Assembly (NCBI RefSeq): GCF_900104175.1
Contig: NZ_FNIX01000004.1
Coordinates: 186,001 to 250,000 of the forward strand
DNA: 64,000 nucleotides
Origin: Lentzea jiangxiensis
GTDB lineage: Bacteria > Actinomycetota > Actinomycetes > Mycobacteriales > Pseudonocardiaceae
Reading direction: 5' to 3'
Shown: positions 56,391 through 64,000 of the stretch, one piece after another
Layout of the letters: the number at the start of each line of letters is the position of its first letter
Position numbering within the stretch: the stretch's first letter is position 1
Translations under genes and position numbers: made by a program
The notes under the pieces: model-generated
Databases searched by the model: none
The model's input: the letters and a program-made list of their open reading frames with translations, nothing else
What the model was told of the DNA's origin: nothing

Positions 56391-57352
56391 GAACTTCCTC
56401 CCTGCAGGAGCTGAACCACGAGCCGAGCGGTGTGCGGAGCGAGCAGCAGTCCGTTGCGGTGGTGGCCCGTCGCGGCGATGACACCGGGTTCGAGCCAGCG
56501 CACGACCGGCACGTTGTCCGGGCTGCCCGCGCGAAATCCCACGGCGGCTTCGGTGAGCGCGTACTCGGCGATGCCCGGCAGCACGGTTTCCGCGTCCCGC
56601 AACAGGTCCCGCACGCCCGCGACGGACACGTCGGTGTCGAACCCGGCCTCGTACTGGGTCGCGCCGACGACCAGCCCGTCGTCGCGCGGCACCAGGTACA
56701 CCGGCCGGCCGGAGACGAGCGCGCGGATGGTGTGCCGAGGGGGCGGCAACGCGCCGGGACGGTGCGTGAGCCGCAGGATCTCGCCCTTGACCGGCCGGAT
56801 CACGCCCTCGAGCGCGGGGTGCAGCCCGCCGCTCCACGCCCCGGCGGCGATCACCGAGACGCGTCCCTCCACATCGGACACGACACCGGCGTCGAGGCAC
56901 GCCTCGCGCAGCGCGGAGAGCAGCAGGCGGTTGTCGACGGCGAGGTCGCCGGACGCGAACACGCCACCGCGCACCGCCGGTCCCAGCGAGGGTTCGAGAG
57001 CGCGGACCTCCCGCGAGGTCAGCAACTGCCCCGCGGGCCGCAGGTCGGCGAGGTCACCCGGTTGCGTGCCGACCGCCAGCGTCCCGGCGGTGAACAGCGG
57101 GACACCGATCGACGAGGCGAACCCCGGCCACATCGCGAGGGCCTCGACCCCCTGCGCCACCACGGCTTCCTCACCCGGCCACGCCTCCGTGAGAGGCGCC
57201 AGCATGCCGCCCGCGACCCGGGAACCGGCGTGCGGCGAACCGAGGTCGGACACGGAGGCGGAGAACCCGGCCCGTGCCGCGGCGAGGGCCACGGACAGAC
57301 CGATGACACCGCCACCCCGGACGGCCACTTCCACACTGCTCAAGGCATTCAC
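56387..57352 (-). CDS. thiO: Glycine oxidase ThiO
   Basis: A 321-aa FAD enzyme that makes dehydroglycine for thiazole synthesis. The dinucleotide motif is VAVRGGGVIGLSVALAAARA, with SRVAGGMLAPLTEAWPGEEA, then VIAAGAWSGGLHPAL, RPVYLVPRDDGLVVGATQ, and IAATGHHRNGLLLAPHTA. The second Gly of the usual VxGGGxxG is kept. Start GTG 57352 is two bases from the end of the riboswitch, which makes a start there the best choice. Confidence 0.93.
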
Positions 57353-57353
57353 G

Positions 57354-57441
57354 CTCCCTGCGCCGGCATGACCCGGATCAGGTTCGACGGTCGGAGCGAA
57401 CCACGCTCCCTCTCAGCCCGGTGTTCTCCAGGCTCCCGTGC
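57354..57441 (-). ncRNA. TPP riboswitch (THI element) of thiO-thiS-thiG
   Basis: On the minus strand: gcacgggagcc, GGGCTGAGAGGGAGCG, then CGTCGAACCTGATCCGGGTC and ATGCCGGCGCAGGGAGC, the full set of THI-box motifs. The GGGAG at the 3' end is the thiO Shine-Dalgarno, so ligand binding should sequester it. Confidence 0.95.
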
Positions 57442-57475
57442 GGACCGACTTCAACATAACGGTTAACGTGCGTGC

Positions 57476-58114
57476 GTGCCAGGACTCGACGGAAACCTGA
57501 TCAGGCAACGACTCGCCGACGCGACGCTCTACCTCTGCACACCGGACCGGCCGGACCTGGCCGAGTTCGCGGACGCGGTCCTCGCGGGCGGCGTCGACAT
57601 CATCCAGCTGCGGGACAAGTCACTGGAGGCCAAGCAGGAGATCGAGGCGATCGAGGTCCTGGCCGAGGCCACCGAGCGCCACGGGAAGCTGCTCGCGGTC
57701 AACGACCGCGCGGACATCGCGCACGCCGTCGACGCCGACGTGCTGCACCTGGGCCAGGACGACCTGCCCGTCCCGCTCGCCCGCCGGATCATCGGCGACG
57801 AGGTGGTGATCGGCCGCTCGACGCACGACGTCGAGCAGATGACCGCGGCCGCCGCGGAGTCCGGCGTGGACTACTTCTGCACCGGACCGTGCTGGCCGAC
57901 CCCCACCAAGCCGGGCCGTCCGGCGCCGGGGCTCGACCTCGTCCGCGCCACGAGGACCGACCGCCCGTGGTTCGCGATCGGCGGCATCGACCTCGCCAAC
58001 CTCGCCGAGGTGAAGGCCGCGGGTGCCACCAGGGTCGTCGTCGTCCGGGCCATCACCGACGCCGAGGACCCGCGCAAGGCGGCCGAGTCGTTCAAATTCG
58101 AACTTGATCGTTGA
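57476..58114 (+). CDS. thiE: Thiamine-phosphate synthase ThiE
   Basis: A 212-aa TIM-barrel that joins HMP-pyrophosphate and thiazole phosphate. Marks are [94 protein letters not shown] and [15 protein letters not shown]. Start GTG 57476. It is divergent from thiO; no riboswitch is seen on its own side within 35 bp. Confidence 0.95.
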   Translation: MPGLDGNLIRQRLADATLYLCTPDRPDLAEFADAVLAGGVDIIQLRDKSLEAKQEIEAIEVLAEATERHGKLLAVNDRADIAHAVDADVLHLGQDDLPVPLARRIIGDEVVIGRSTHDVEQMTAAAAESGVDYFCTGPCWPTPTKPGRPAPGLDLVRATRTDRPWFAIGGIDLANLAEVKAAGATRVVVVRAITDAEDPRKAAESFKFELDR

Positions 58115-58123
58115 AATTTGAAC
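58090..58123. promoter_or_regulatory. Inverted repeat, candidate operator of the dioxygenase gene
   Basis: gttcaaatt (58090-58098) and aatttgaac (58115-58123) form perfect 9-bp arms 16 bp apart, just upstream of the ATG/GTG region of the gene at 58146 and inside the thiE end. AT-rich arms stand out in this GC-rich DNA. MarR-type regulators use similar sites. Confidence 0.55.
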
Positions 58124-58145
58124 AAAATGGCGTACGCTCGAGGAC

Positions 58146-58907
58146 GTGAGCGCACCAGTGCTGTACCTGAGCCACGGGGCACCCCCGCTGGCCGATGACG
58201 AGACGTGGACCGGAGAGCTCCGTGCCTGGTCCGCCACCCTGCCGCGCCCGGAGGCCGTGCTCATGGTCTCCGCGCACTGGGAGGAGGCGCCGACGACCAT
58301 CGGCGCGACCACGACCGTGCCGCTGGTGTACGACTTCTGGGGCTTCCCCCAGCGCTACTACGAGGTGACCTACGAGGCGCCGGGCGCGCCGGAGCTCGCC
58401 GAGGACGTCCGCAAGCTGCTCGGCGGCCACGTCGAGCAGGACGAGGAACGCGGTCTCGACCACGGGGCCTACGTGCCGTTGAAGGAGATGTTCCCGGACG
58501 CCGACGTGCCGGTGCTGCAGATGTCGATGCCCACGCTCGACCCGCGCGAGCTGCACGAGATCGGTCGCAGGCTCGCGCCGCTGCGGGACCGGAACGTCCT
58601 GATCGTCGGCAGCGGCTTCATGACGCACAACCTCAGCTGCGTGAACTTCCCGGCCGGACCGGACTACGAGCCGCCGTCGTGGTCGAAGGAGTTCGACGAC
58701 TGGGCGCACCGGCAGCTCGCGAACGGCGACGTGGACGCGTTGCTCGACTTCCAGGTGAAGGCACCCGCCGCCGGGATCGCGCACCCGCGGACCGAGCACT
58801 TCGCACCGCTCTTCGTGGCGCTTGGTGCGGCGAGCGACGAGAAGGCGCGCACCAGCGTCGAGGGCTTCTGGTACGGCCTGTCGAAGCGGTCGGTGCAGTT
58901 CAGCTAG
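58146..58907 (+). CDS. DODA-type extradiol ring-opening dioxygenase (LigB superfamily)
   Basis: A 253-aa non-haem iron/zinc dioxygenase related to 4,5-DOPA dioxygenase. Marks are VLYLSHGAPPLADDETWTGE (His ligand), AVLMVSAHWEEAPTTIGATT (His), YDFWGFPQRYYEV, GLDHGAYVPLKEMFPDADVP (His, Asp), and IVGSGFMTHNLSC (His). Catechol-type substrates are likely. Start GTG/ATG at 58146, from which homology begins (MSAPVLYLSHG). Confidence 0.88.
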   Translation: MSAPVLYLSHGAPPLADDETWTGELRAWSATLPRPEAVLMVSAHWEEAPTTIGATTTVPLVYDFWGFPQRYYEVTYEAPGAPELAEDVRKLLGGHVEQDEERGLDHGAYVPLKEMFPDADVPVLQMSMPTLDPRELHEIGRRLAPLRDRNVLIVGSGFMTHNLSCVNFPAGPDYEPPSWSKEFDDWAHRQLANGDVDALLDFQVKAPAAGIAHPRTEHFAPLFVALGAASDEKARTSVEGFWYGLSKRSVQFS

Positions 58908-59036
58908 CCGCACCCTCCAGGAACAGGGTGGCGGGCCTTCGCGCGATGGCGGGCGTCCCGCCGCGGACGCCCCCACTGCCATCAGCACGAGCACCACGTC
59001 GTCGACGGCGAGATCGTGCTGGTCTGGAAACGCGAA

Positions 59037-59066
59037 AGCGCCGCGACACCGAGGTGTCGCGGCGCT
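59037..59066. terminator. Bidirectional terminator, 13-bp perfect stem
   Basis: agcgccgcgacac (59037-59049) and gtgtcgcggcgct (59054-59066) with loop cgag, between the convergent stops at 58907 and 59079. Confidence 0.85.
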
Positions 59067-59078
59067 CCGCACCGAGTT

Positions 59079-60233
59079 CTAGCCCAGCGTGAGGGTCAGG
59101 CCCCAGCGCGACAGGATCGGGTTGACCGGCTGGAAGTAGGTCGTGCCGCCGGACGAGCAGTTGCCCGAACCACCGGACGTCACGCCCTGGGCCTGGCCGA
59201 AGCCCGAGCCCGCCACCCACGAACCACCGGAGTCACCCGGCTCCGCGCAGGCGTTGGTGCGGGTCAGGCCGCGCACGGTGCCCTGCGGGTAGTTCACGGT
59301 CTGGTTGTAGGCCTGGACGGTGCCGCAGCGCCATCCGGTCGTCGAACCCGAACGGCAGATCTGCGAGCCGATCGCCGCCACGGTGGAGCCGCGGACGATC
59401 ACGTTCGTGCCGTTGTAGCGGTTGACCCACGGGCGCGGGGTCCAGTTCGCGTTGGTGCGGACCCAGGCCATGTCGCTGCCGGGGAACACCGAGCCGGCGA
59501 ACGAGCCGGCCGCGACGCGGTTGTAGCCGGAGACGGAGGTGCCCGTCGTGCCGCAGTGGCCCGCGGTCACGAAGCCGCCGGTCACGGAGAAGCCGAGCGA
59601 GCAACGGCCACCGCTGCCCATGTAGATGGCGTCACCACCACGCAGGTCGTAGAGCGTCGTGGGGCTCTCGGCGACCTCCTCGACCTTGACGGTCGAGCCG
59701 ATGGACCTCGCGGTGGCGATGAAGCTCTCCGCCGCGGCGTCGCGGGTGTTCTTGTTGACCTCGACCACGACGGAGTTCGACTTCTCGTCGACGCGCCAGC
59801 TCGTGATCGACTTGGGGGCGTTCATGACGTCGAGGACCGACTTGGTCCCGTTGAGCTGGGTGAGCGAGTTCTTCACCACCGCGGTGTCCGCGCCGGTCAC
59901 GGAGAGTCCCGGCTTGGTGACCGCGACGGTCAGTCTGCCGCTCGCCTGGTCGATCCACGCTCCGCCGAACGCGTCGCCGAGAGACGCCTTGGCGGCCTCC
60001 GCGATTTCGCTCGACTTCTGGTCAGAGGCCAACCGGACGCGGGCCTGGTCAGCGTTCAGGCCCAAATCACGTTCGACCGCTTGGAGCAATTCGGCCGGGT
60101 AGCTCTCCGTATCGGAGCCGGTTGGGGTGACTGGTGCGGCAGGGGCGCCAAACGCCGGTACGCTGAGAGCAGTCACGACTCCGGTGGCGAGCAACACGGC
60201 ACCGGTAACACGGGCCGCACGCGTGCGGTTCAT
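59079..60233 (-). CDS. Secreted streptogrisin/alpha-lytic type serine protease (S1)
   Basis: A 384-aa preproenzyme. Signal peptide MNRTRAARVTGAVLLATGVV ending near AFGA. A pro-region of about 165 residues with the alpha-lytic pro-domain pattern precedes the mature protease: GGDAIYMGSGGRCSLGFSVT, catalytic His in FVTAGHCGTTG, Asp in GSDMAWVRT, Ser in EPGDSGGSWVAGSGFGQAQG. Extra disulfide cysteines CRSGSTTGWRCG are typical of this family. ATG 60233 with GGGAG. Exported and self-processed; general extracellular proteolysis. Confidence 0.92.
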   Translation of the reverse strand: MNRTRAARVTGAVLLATGVVTALSVPAFGAPAAPVTPTGSDTESYPAELLQAVERDLGLNADQARVRLASDQKSSEIAEAAKASLGDAFGGAWIDQASGRLTVAVTKPGLSVTGADTAVVKNSLTQLNGTKSVLDVMNAPKSITSWRVDEKSNSVVVEVNKNTRDAAAESFIATARSIGSTVKVEEVAESPTTLYDLRGGDAIYMGSGGRCSLGFSVTGGFVTAGHCGTTGTSVSGYNRVAAGSFAGSVFPGSDMAWVRTNANWTPRPWVNRYNGTNVIVRGSTVAAIGSQICRSGSTTGWRCGTVQAYNQTVNYPQGTVRGLTRTNACAEPGDSGGSWVAGSGFGQAQGVTSGGSGNCSSGGTTYFQPVNPILSRWGLTLTLG

Positions 60234-60690
60234 CAAGCGTCTCCCTCACTTTCGGGTGCAGGGGAACCCGAGAGATCGGTTGCAGGGACCTCTCTCGGGG
60301 GCTCTAGGGGGACGGGTGGTGGGGCGGCGGCAGGGGTCGCCCCACCCCTCCCATCCCTCATCGCTTCTCGAACCCGGTGTAGCAGCCGGGTCCTCCACGG
60401 CAGGCGCCGGGCTCAAGCGGACGTGCCACGAGCCTCATTGCGCCCTCCTCCCGGTCTCTTTTGGACCGAATCCTTCGCCCGTTCGAGTGAAGTTGCGGAT
60501 CTCTTGGCTATGACGCCCCGCCTCGAACGTGAACGAAGTGTGTCACAGCTCACGACAGATCAACTGCGGTGCGTAGCCGTTGACAGTTAACTATCGCTCA
60601 ACGTAGTGACGTGATCACCGAATGGGGTTAGTGGCGAACGACGGCGTCGTCGCGCTCCCAGCGGCTGACCGGACGCGCCGGGAGGCGCCG
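60234..60690. other. Intergenic region, no gene seen
   Basis: About 450 bp upstream of the protease gene. It has AT-richer patches (60470-60640) that may include its promoter and several short frames without support. No hairpin or RNA motif recognised. Confidence 0.4.
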
Positions 60691-60822
60691 TCACGGCGCG
60701 GGTGCTCGTGGACGGTCCACGGTGTCGACCGTGGACGGTGTGCCGGTGGCGAACTGGACGCCCGTGACGACGAGGACGGTCGCCACGAAGACGAGCAGAA
60801 CGCGACGGCTGTTGCCTGCCAA
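60691..60822 (-). CDS. Possible small membrane protein (43 aa)
   Basis: TTG 60822 gives MAGNSRRVLLVFVATVLVVT, a basic start and one hydrophobic helix, then a short polar tail GVQFATGTPSTVDTVDRPRA. There is a GGGGGA sequence about 12 bases before. No homologue recalled. It is divergent from the dehydratase pair. Could also be chance. Confidence 0.35.
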   Translation of the reverse strand: MAGNSRRVLLVFVATVLVVTGVQFATGTPSTVDTVDRPRAPAP

Positions 60823-60945
60823 CGCTTTTCGCGTTCCCCCGACCGACGGCAGAACACGGCGCCCACAGTGCTTCCCGGCCAGGACGCACGTAGGACGTTG
60901 GGCACAGTTCACCGGTTGTGGCCTGACGACGTGCATCATCGACCC

Positions 60946-61875
60946 ATGCGCCTGGTGACTCTCGAAGACGTTCGGACGGCCGCCGCAGCGATCGCCCGGC
61001 ACGTCGTCCACACGCCGTTGCTGCCGTTCGACTCCGGTTTGTGGATCAAGCCCGAGTGCCTGCAGCCGATCGGCGCCTTCAAGCAACGCGGCGCGGTGAA
61101 CGCCTTGTCCCGCATACCTTCCGAGAACCGGGCGCGCGGTGTCGTGGCGTACTCGAGCGGTAACCACGCGCAAGCGGTCGCCTACGCCGCCAAGACCCTC
61201 GGCATGCCGGCCGCGATCGTCGTGCCGGAGAACACGCCGCAGCTCAAGATCGACGCGACGCGCGCGCACGGCGCCGAGGTCTTCATCGTCGGCATCACCG
61301 AACGCGAGTCGCGTGCCGCCGAGCTCGTCGAGGAGCGCGGGGCCACGCTGATCCCGCCGTTCGACCACCCGGACGTGATCGCCGGCCAGGGCACCGTCGG
61401 CCTGGAGATCGTCAACGATCTTCCCGACGTGGCAACGATCCTGGTGCCCGTGAGCGGTGGCGGGCTGATCGCCGGCGTCGCGACCGCGGTCAAGGCGCTG
61501 CGCCCGGACGTCCGCGTGATCGGCGTCGAGCCCGAGCTGGCCGGTGACGCCTCCGCCTCGTTCGCCGCGGGAGAGCGCGTGCACTGGGACGCGCACGACC
61601 GCGCCCGCACCATCGCGGACGGCCTGCGCGCCGAGCCCTCGGAGCTCACCTGGGCCCACATCAGCGAGTACGTCGACGACTTCATCACCGTCTCTGAGGA
61701 CGAGATCCGCGACGCCGTGAACCAGATCGCCCGCCGCACGCGGGTCGTGTCCGAGCCGAGCGGCGCCGTGCCCGTGGCCGCGTACCTGAACCGGAAGCTG
61801 CCCGCCGGTCCGGCCGTCGCGGTGGTGTCCGGCGGCAACATCGAACCCCGGCTGCTCGCCTCGATCCTCGGATGA
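60946..61875 (+). CDS. PLP-dependent threonine/serine dehydratase-like protein (copy 1)
   Basis: A 309-aa fold-type II PLP enzyme. The PLP lysine is in PIGAFKQRGAVNALSRI, AYSSGNHAQAVAYAA holds the phosphate-binding Ser-Gly-Asn, VPVSGGGLIAGVATAV the glycine loop and SEPSGAVPVAAYL the C-terminal part. Closest by pattern to threonine/serine dehydratases or serine racemase. No regulatory ACT domain. ATG 60946 follows no clear Shine-Dalgarno. Its stop overlaps the start of copy 2 (ATGA). Confidence 0.88.
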   Translation: MRLVTLEDVRTAAAAIARHVVHTPLLPFDSGLWIKPECLQPIGAFKQRGAVNALSRIPSENRARGVVAYSSGNHAQAVAYAAKTLGMPAAIVVPENTPQLKIDATRAHGAEVFIVGITERESRAAELVEERGATLIPPFDHPDVIAGQGTVGLEIVNDLPDVATILVPVSGGGLIAGVATAVKALRPDVRVIGVEPELAGDASASFAAGERVHWDAHDRARTIADGLRAEPSELTWAHISEYVDDFITVSEDEIRDAVNQIARRTRVVSEPSGAVPVAAYLNRKLPAGPAVAVVSGGNIEPRLLASILG

Positions 61876-62777
61876 TCGCGCTCCCGGACGTCCTCTCGGC
61901 GGCGGCGGTGATCGCACCGCACGTGGTGCGCACACCGCTGCTGCCGTTCGGCCCTGGATGGATCAAGCCGGAGAACCTGCAGCCGGTCGGCGCCTTCAAG
62001 CTGCGGGGCGCGCTGAACGCGTTGGCGCGCCTGGAAAACCGCGCGAACGGCGTGGTCGCGTACTCCAGCGGCAACCACGCCCAGGCCGTGGCGTTCGCGG
62101 CCCGGCTGCACGGCGTCCCGGCCGCGATCGTGATGCCGGACAACACCCCGGCGGTCAAGGTCGAGGCCACGAAGGCGCTGGGGGCCGAGGTCTTCATCGT
62201 CGGCATCACCGAACGCGTCGAGCGCGCCGAGGCCCTGGTCGCCGAACGCGGTGCGGCGCTGATCCCGCCGTTCGACCACCCCGACGTCATCGCCGGTCAG
62301 GGCACCATCGGTCTGGAGGTCCTCGAGGACCTGCCGGACGTCGACGCCGTCGTGGTGCCGATGTCCGGCGGCGGGCTGATCTCCGGCGTGGCGACGGCGG
62401 TCAAGGCGCTGCGCCCGGACGTCCGCGTGATCGGCGCGGAACCCGCCCTGGCCGCCGACATCGCCGAGTCGCTCGTCACGGGCGAGCTGGTGCGCTGGGA
62501 CCCGTTGCGGCGCGCCCGGACGGTCGCCGACGCCCTCAGGGACGAGCCGTCGGCGCTCACCTGGGCCCACATCAGCAGGTACGTGGACGACGTGGTCACG
62601 GTGTCGGAGGACGAGATCATGGCGTCCGTGGCGGACCTGGCGCGGCGGGCGCGGCTGGTCGCCGAGCCGAGCGGTGCGGTCGCCGTGGCCGCGCAGGCCA
62701 AGCTCGGTGGCGGTGTCGCCGTCGTGTCCGGCGGCAACGTGGACCCGGAGCTACTGGCGCGCCTTCTCGCCGCCTGA
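61872..62777 (+). CDS. PLP-dependent threonine/serine dehydratase-like protein (copy 2)
   Basis: A 301-aa paralogue of the preceding gene, with the same motifs: PVGAFKLRGALNALARL (PLP Lys), AYSSGNHAQAVAFAA, VPMSGGGLISGVATAV and AEPSGAVAVAAQA. Sequence identity to copy 1 is high over the whole length by eye (about two thirds). Tandem, translationally coupled duplicates suggest hetero-oligomer or diverged substrate use. It is convergent with the MFS gene, whose stop lies 27 bp inside. Confidence 0.88.
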   Translation: MIALPDVLSAAAVIAPHVVRTPLLPFGPGWIKPENLQPVGAFKLRGALNALARLENRANGVVAYSSGNHAQAVAFAARLHGVPAAIVMPDNTPAVKVEATKALGAEVFIVGITERVERAEALVAERGAALIPPFDHPDVIAGQGTIGLEVLEDLPDVDAVVVPMSGGGLISGVATAVKALRPDVRVIGAEPALAADIAESLVTGELVRWDPLRRARTVADALRDEPSALTWAHISRYVDDVVTVSEDEIMASVADLARRARLVAEPSGAVAVAAQAKLGGGVAVVSGGNVDPELLARLLAA

Positions 62778-64000
62778 CCGGATGTGCGTCGGAGGGCCCT
62801 CCACCCCGCAGTGCAGGCACTCGCCGGGGTGCGGGGCCTCGTGCTGCTCCGGCGCCGCGTCCAGCACCCGGTTGTCGACGCCGATGGCCAGCACGCCGCC
62901 GATGATCGCGGCCACCGCGCACAGCACGAGCGCCATCTCCCAGCCGGCGGTCATGACCTCGGGGTTCGCGTAGTCCTCGCCCACCAGGCCGACCGCCGCG
63001 GGCAGCACGGCCATCGCGAGGAGGCTGCCGGTGCGCGCGACGGCGTTGTTCACGCCGGACGCGACGCCCGCGTGGTGATCGGGTGCCGAGGCCAGCACGG
63101 TCGCCGTCACCGGGGCGACCACGACCGCGAGCCCGATGCCGAACACCAGCACGCCGGGCAGCACGCCGAAGACGTACGAGGCGCCCGGAACGGCGTTGCG
63201 CAGCAGCAGCATGCCCAGGCCGACCAGCACCGGGCCGACGACGAGCTGCAACCGCGGGCCGTGGCGCTGCGCGAGGCGGCCGGACGTCGAGGACGCCAGC
63301 AGCATGATGACCGTGATCGGCACGCTGGCGAGCCCGGAGGCCGTCGGCGAGTACCCGAGCGAGATCTGCAGCTGGAGCACCAGCAACACCATCACGCCGC
63401 CGAGAGCCGCGTAGACGAGGAACGTGAGGACGTTCGAGACCAGGAACGTCCGGTTCCGGAAGAGCTCGGGCGGCACCAGCGGATTCGCGGACCTCTTCTG
63501 GACCACCCCGAACGCGATCATCGCGACCACCCCGGGAACCGCGAGGACGTACGACTGCTCGACGAGCCCGCCCGTCAGCAGAGCCAGTCCCACCGCTCCG
63601 ACCAGCGCGGACACGTAGCCGGGGTGCCCGGCGGAGTCGTCCTTGGACTCCGGCACGAACCGCAGCGCGAGGAACACGCACAGCGCGGCGACCGGGAGGT
63701 TCACCAGGAACGCGAGGCGCCACGACCACGCCTGCACCAGCAGGCCGCCGACCAGCGGCCCGATCGCCGTGGCGACGCCGGAAAGCCCGGACCACGCGCC
63801 GATGGCCCGTGACCGGTCCTCCCGGTTGAACGACGACTGCAGGATCGCCAGCGCCCCCGGCGTGAGCAACGCGGCGCCGACGCCCTGCAGCACGCGCGCG
63901 GCCACGAGCACCGGCACGTTCCACGCGGCACCGCACAGCAGCGAGGCGACGCCGAACCACACCACGCCGACCACGTAGACCCGGCGCCGGCCGAACCGGT
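62751..64000 (-). CDS. MFS transporter, DHA2 (EmrB/QacA) drug efflux type, 5' end outside window
   Basis: At least 416 codons of a 14-helix type exporter are visible; the start lies beyond 64000. RFGRRRVYVVGVVWFG is the motif A end, then LVAARVLQGVGAALLTPGAL (motif C), IGAWSGLSGVATAIGPLVGG, GIGLAVVVAPVTATVLAS, and a C-terminal cysteine pair in GECLHCGVEGPPTH. Proton-driven drug or metabolite export is the family role. The C-terminal CxxC-like tail, HPGECLHCG, is unusual. Confidence 0.88.
   Translation of the reverse strand, partial: RFGRRRVYVVGVVWFGVASLLCGAAWNVPVLVAARVLQGVGAALLTPGALAILQSSFNREDRSRAIGAWSGLSGVATAIGPLVGGLLVQAWSWRLAFLVNLPVAALCVFLALRFVPESKDDSAGHPGYVSALVGAVGLALLTGGLVEQSYVLAVPGVVAMIAFGVVQKRSANPLVPPELFRNRTFLVSNVLTFLVYAALGGVMVLLVLQLQISLGYSPTASGLASVPITVIMLLASSTSGRLAQRHGPRLQLVVGPVLVGLGMLLLRNAVPGASYVFGVLPGVLVFGIGLAVVVAPVTATVLASAPDHHAGVASGVNNAVARTGSLLAMAVLPAAVGLVGEDYANPEVMTAGWEMALVLCAVAAIIGGVLAIGVDNRVLDAAPEQHEAPHPGECLHCGVEGPPTHIRSGGEKARQ

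Noticed and set aside
58960..59035. Short plus-strand stretch reading VVDGEIVLVWKR before the terminator
   Set aside because: It looks slightly protein-like, but only about 20 residues exist and no family can be named; not enough for a pseudogene call.

Overview
The window is very GC-rich DNA with GTG and TTG starts, 4-bp start/stop overlaps and many actinobacterial families: a roadblock conservon, LppU-type lipoproteins, DUF397, DUF3263, a CIRCE-controlled groEL without groES, and a Dcd/Rv0435c-type double AAA ATPase. Its gene order follows two blocks that are separate in Mycobacterium tuberculosis: moaE2-mog-moaC2-Rv0862c-ercc3 (Rv0866 to Rv0861c) on the left, and groEL2-moeA-psd-pssA-Rv0435c-LytR_C-DUF3263-def-thiCD-thiGSO-thiE (Rv0440 to Rv0414c) on the right. 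A filamentous member of the Pseudonocardiales (Lentzea/Saccharothrix/Actinosynnema type) is the most likely source. This is inferred from content, not from a marker gene.

Layout, left to right. 0-5.3 kb: molybdopterin genes, an NAD-type malic enzyme and a helicase-C/WYL-like protein. 5.4-12.1 kb: a four-gene conservon (nitrate-sensing kinase, roadblock, DUF742, small GTPase), divergent from an orphan SsuA/NMT1-type binding lipoprotein. 12.2-14.8 kb: three LppU-like secreted proteins and a decayed fourth copy. 14.8-20.4 kb: XPB-type helicase, a response regulator-kinase-GerMN lipoprotein cascade and menC. 20.4-23.2 kb: CapA-like lipoprotein and the wreck of a CO-dehydrogenase accessory cluster (coxE tail, intact xdhC, coxG tail). 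23.2-29 kb: VOC, PspC, then an amino-sugar operon (cutC, binding protein, two permeases, GH20 hexosaminidase) with DasR-like dre sites.

29-35.2 kb is the accessory part. An ECF-type sigma factor and its coupled partner are followed by a 3.3-kb mosaic bounded by two copies of a 73-bp direct repeat (the partner gene's 3' end). Inside lie a DUF397 gene, the tail of its XRE/DUF5753 partner cut by an IS5-type remnant, a lower-GC terpene-synthase-like gene that lacks the first aspartate-rich motif, an IS630-type remnant and a stray piece of groEL. Next comes a translationally coupled pair: a DddA/SCP1.201-like deaminase toxin and an Imm1-type immunity protein.

35.3-64 kb is housekeeping: groEL with two CIRCE boxes, a Ser/Thr kinase with HLD in place of HRD, a cold-shock protein, AIM24, moeA, an M48 protease, psd-pssA (phosphatidylethanolamine synthesis), a LamG protein, a Cdc48-like ATPase whose first ATPase site looks degenerate, def, an aldo/keto reductase with a MerR-type operator, LysE, and the thiamine genes under two TPP riboswitches (upstream of thiC and of thiO). 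It ends with a DODA dioxygenase, a streptogrisin-type protease, tandem PLP dehydratases and a truncated MFS transporter.
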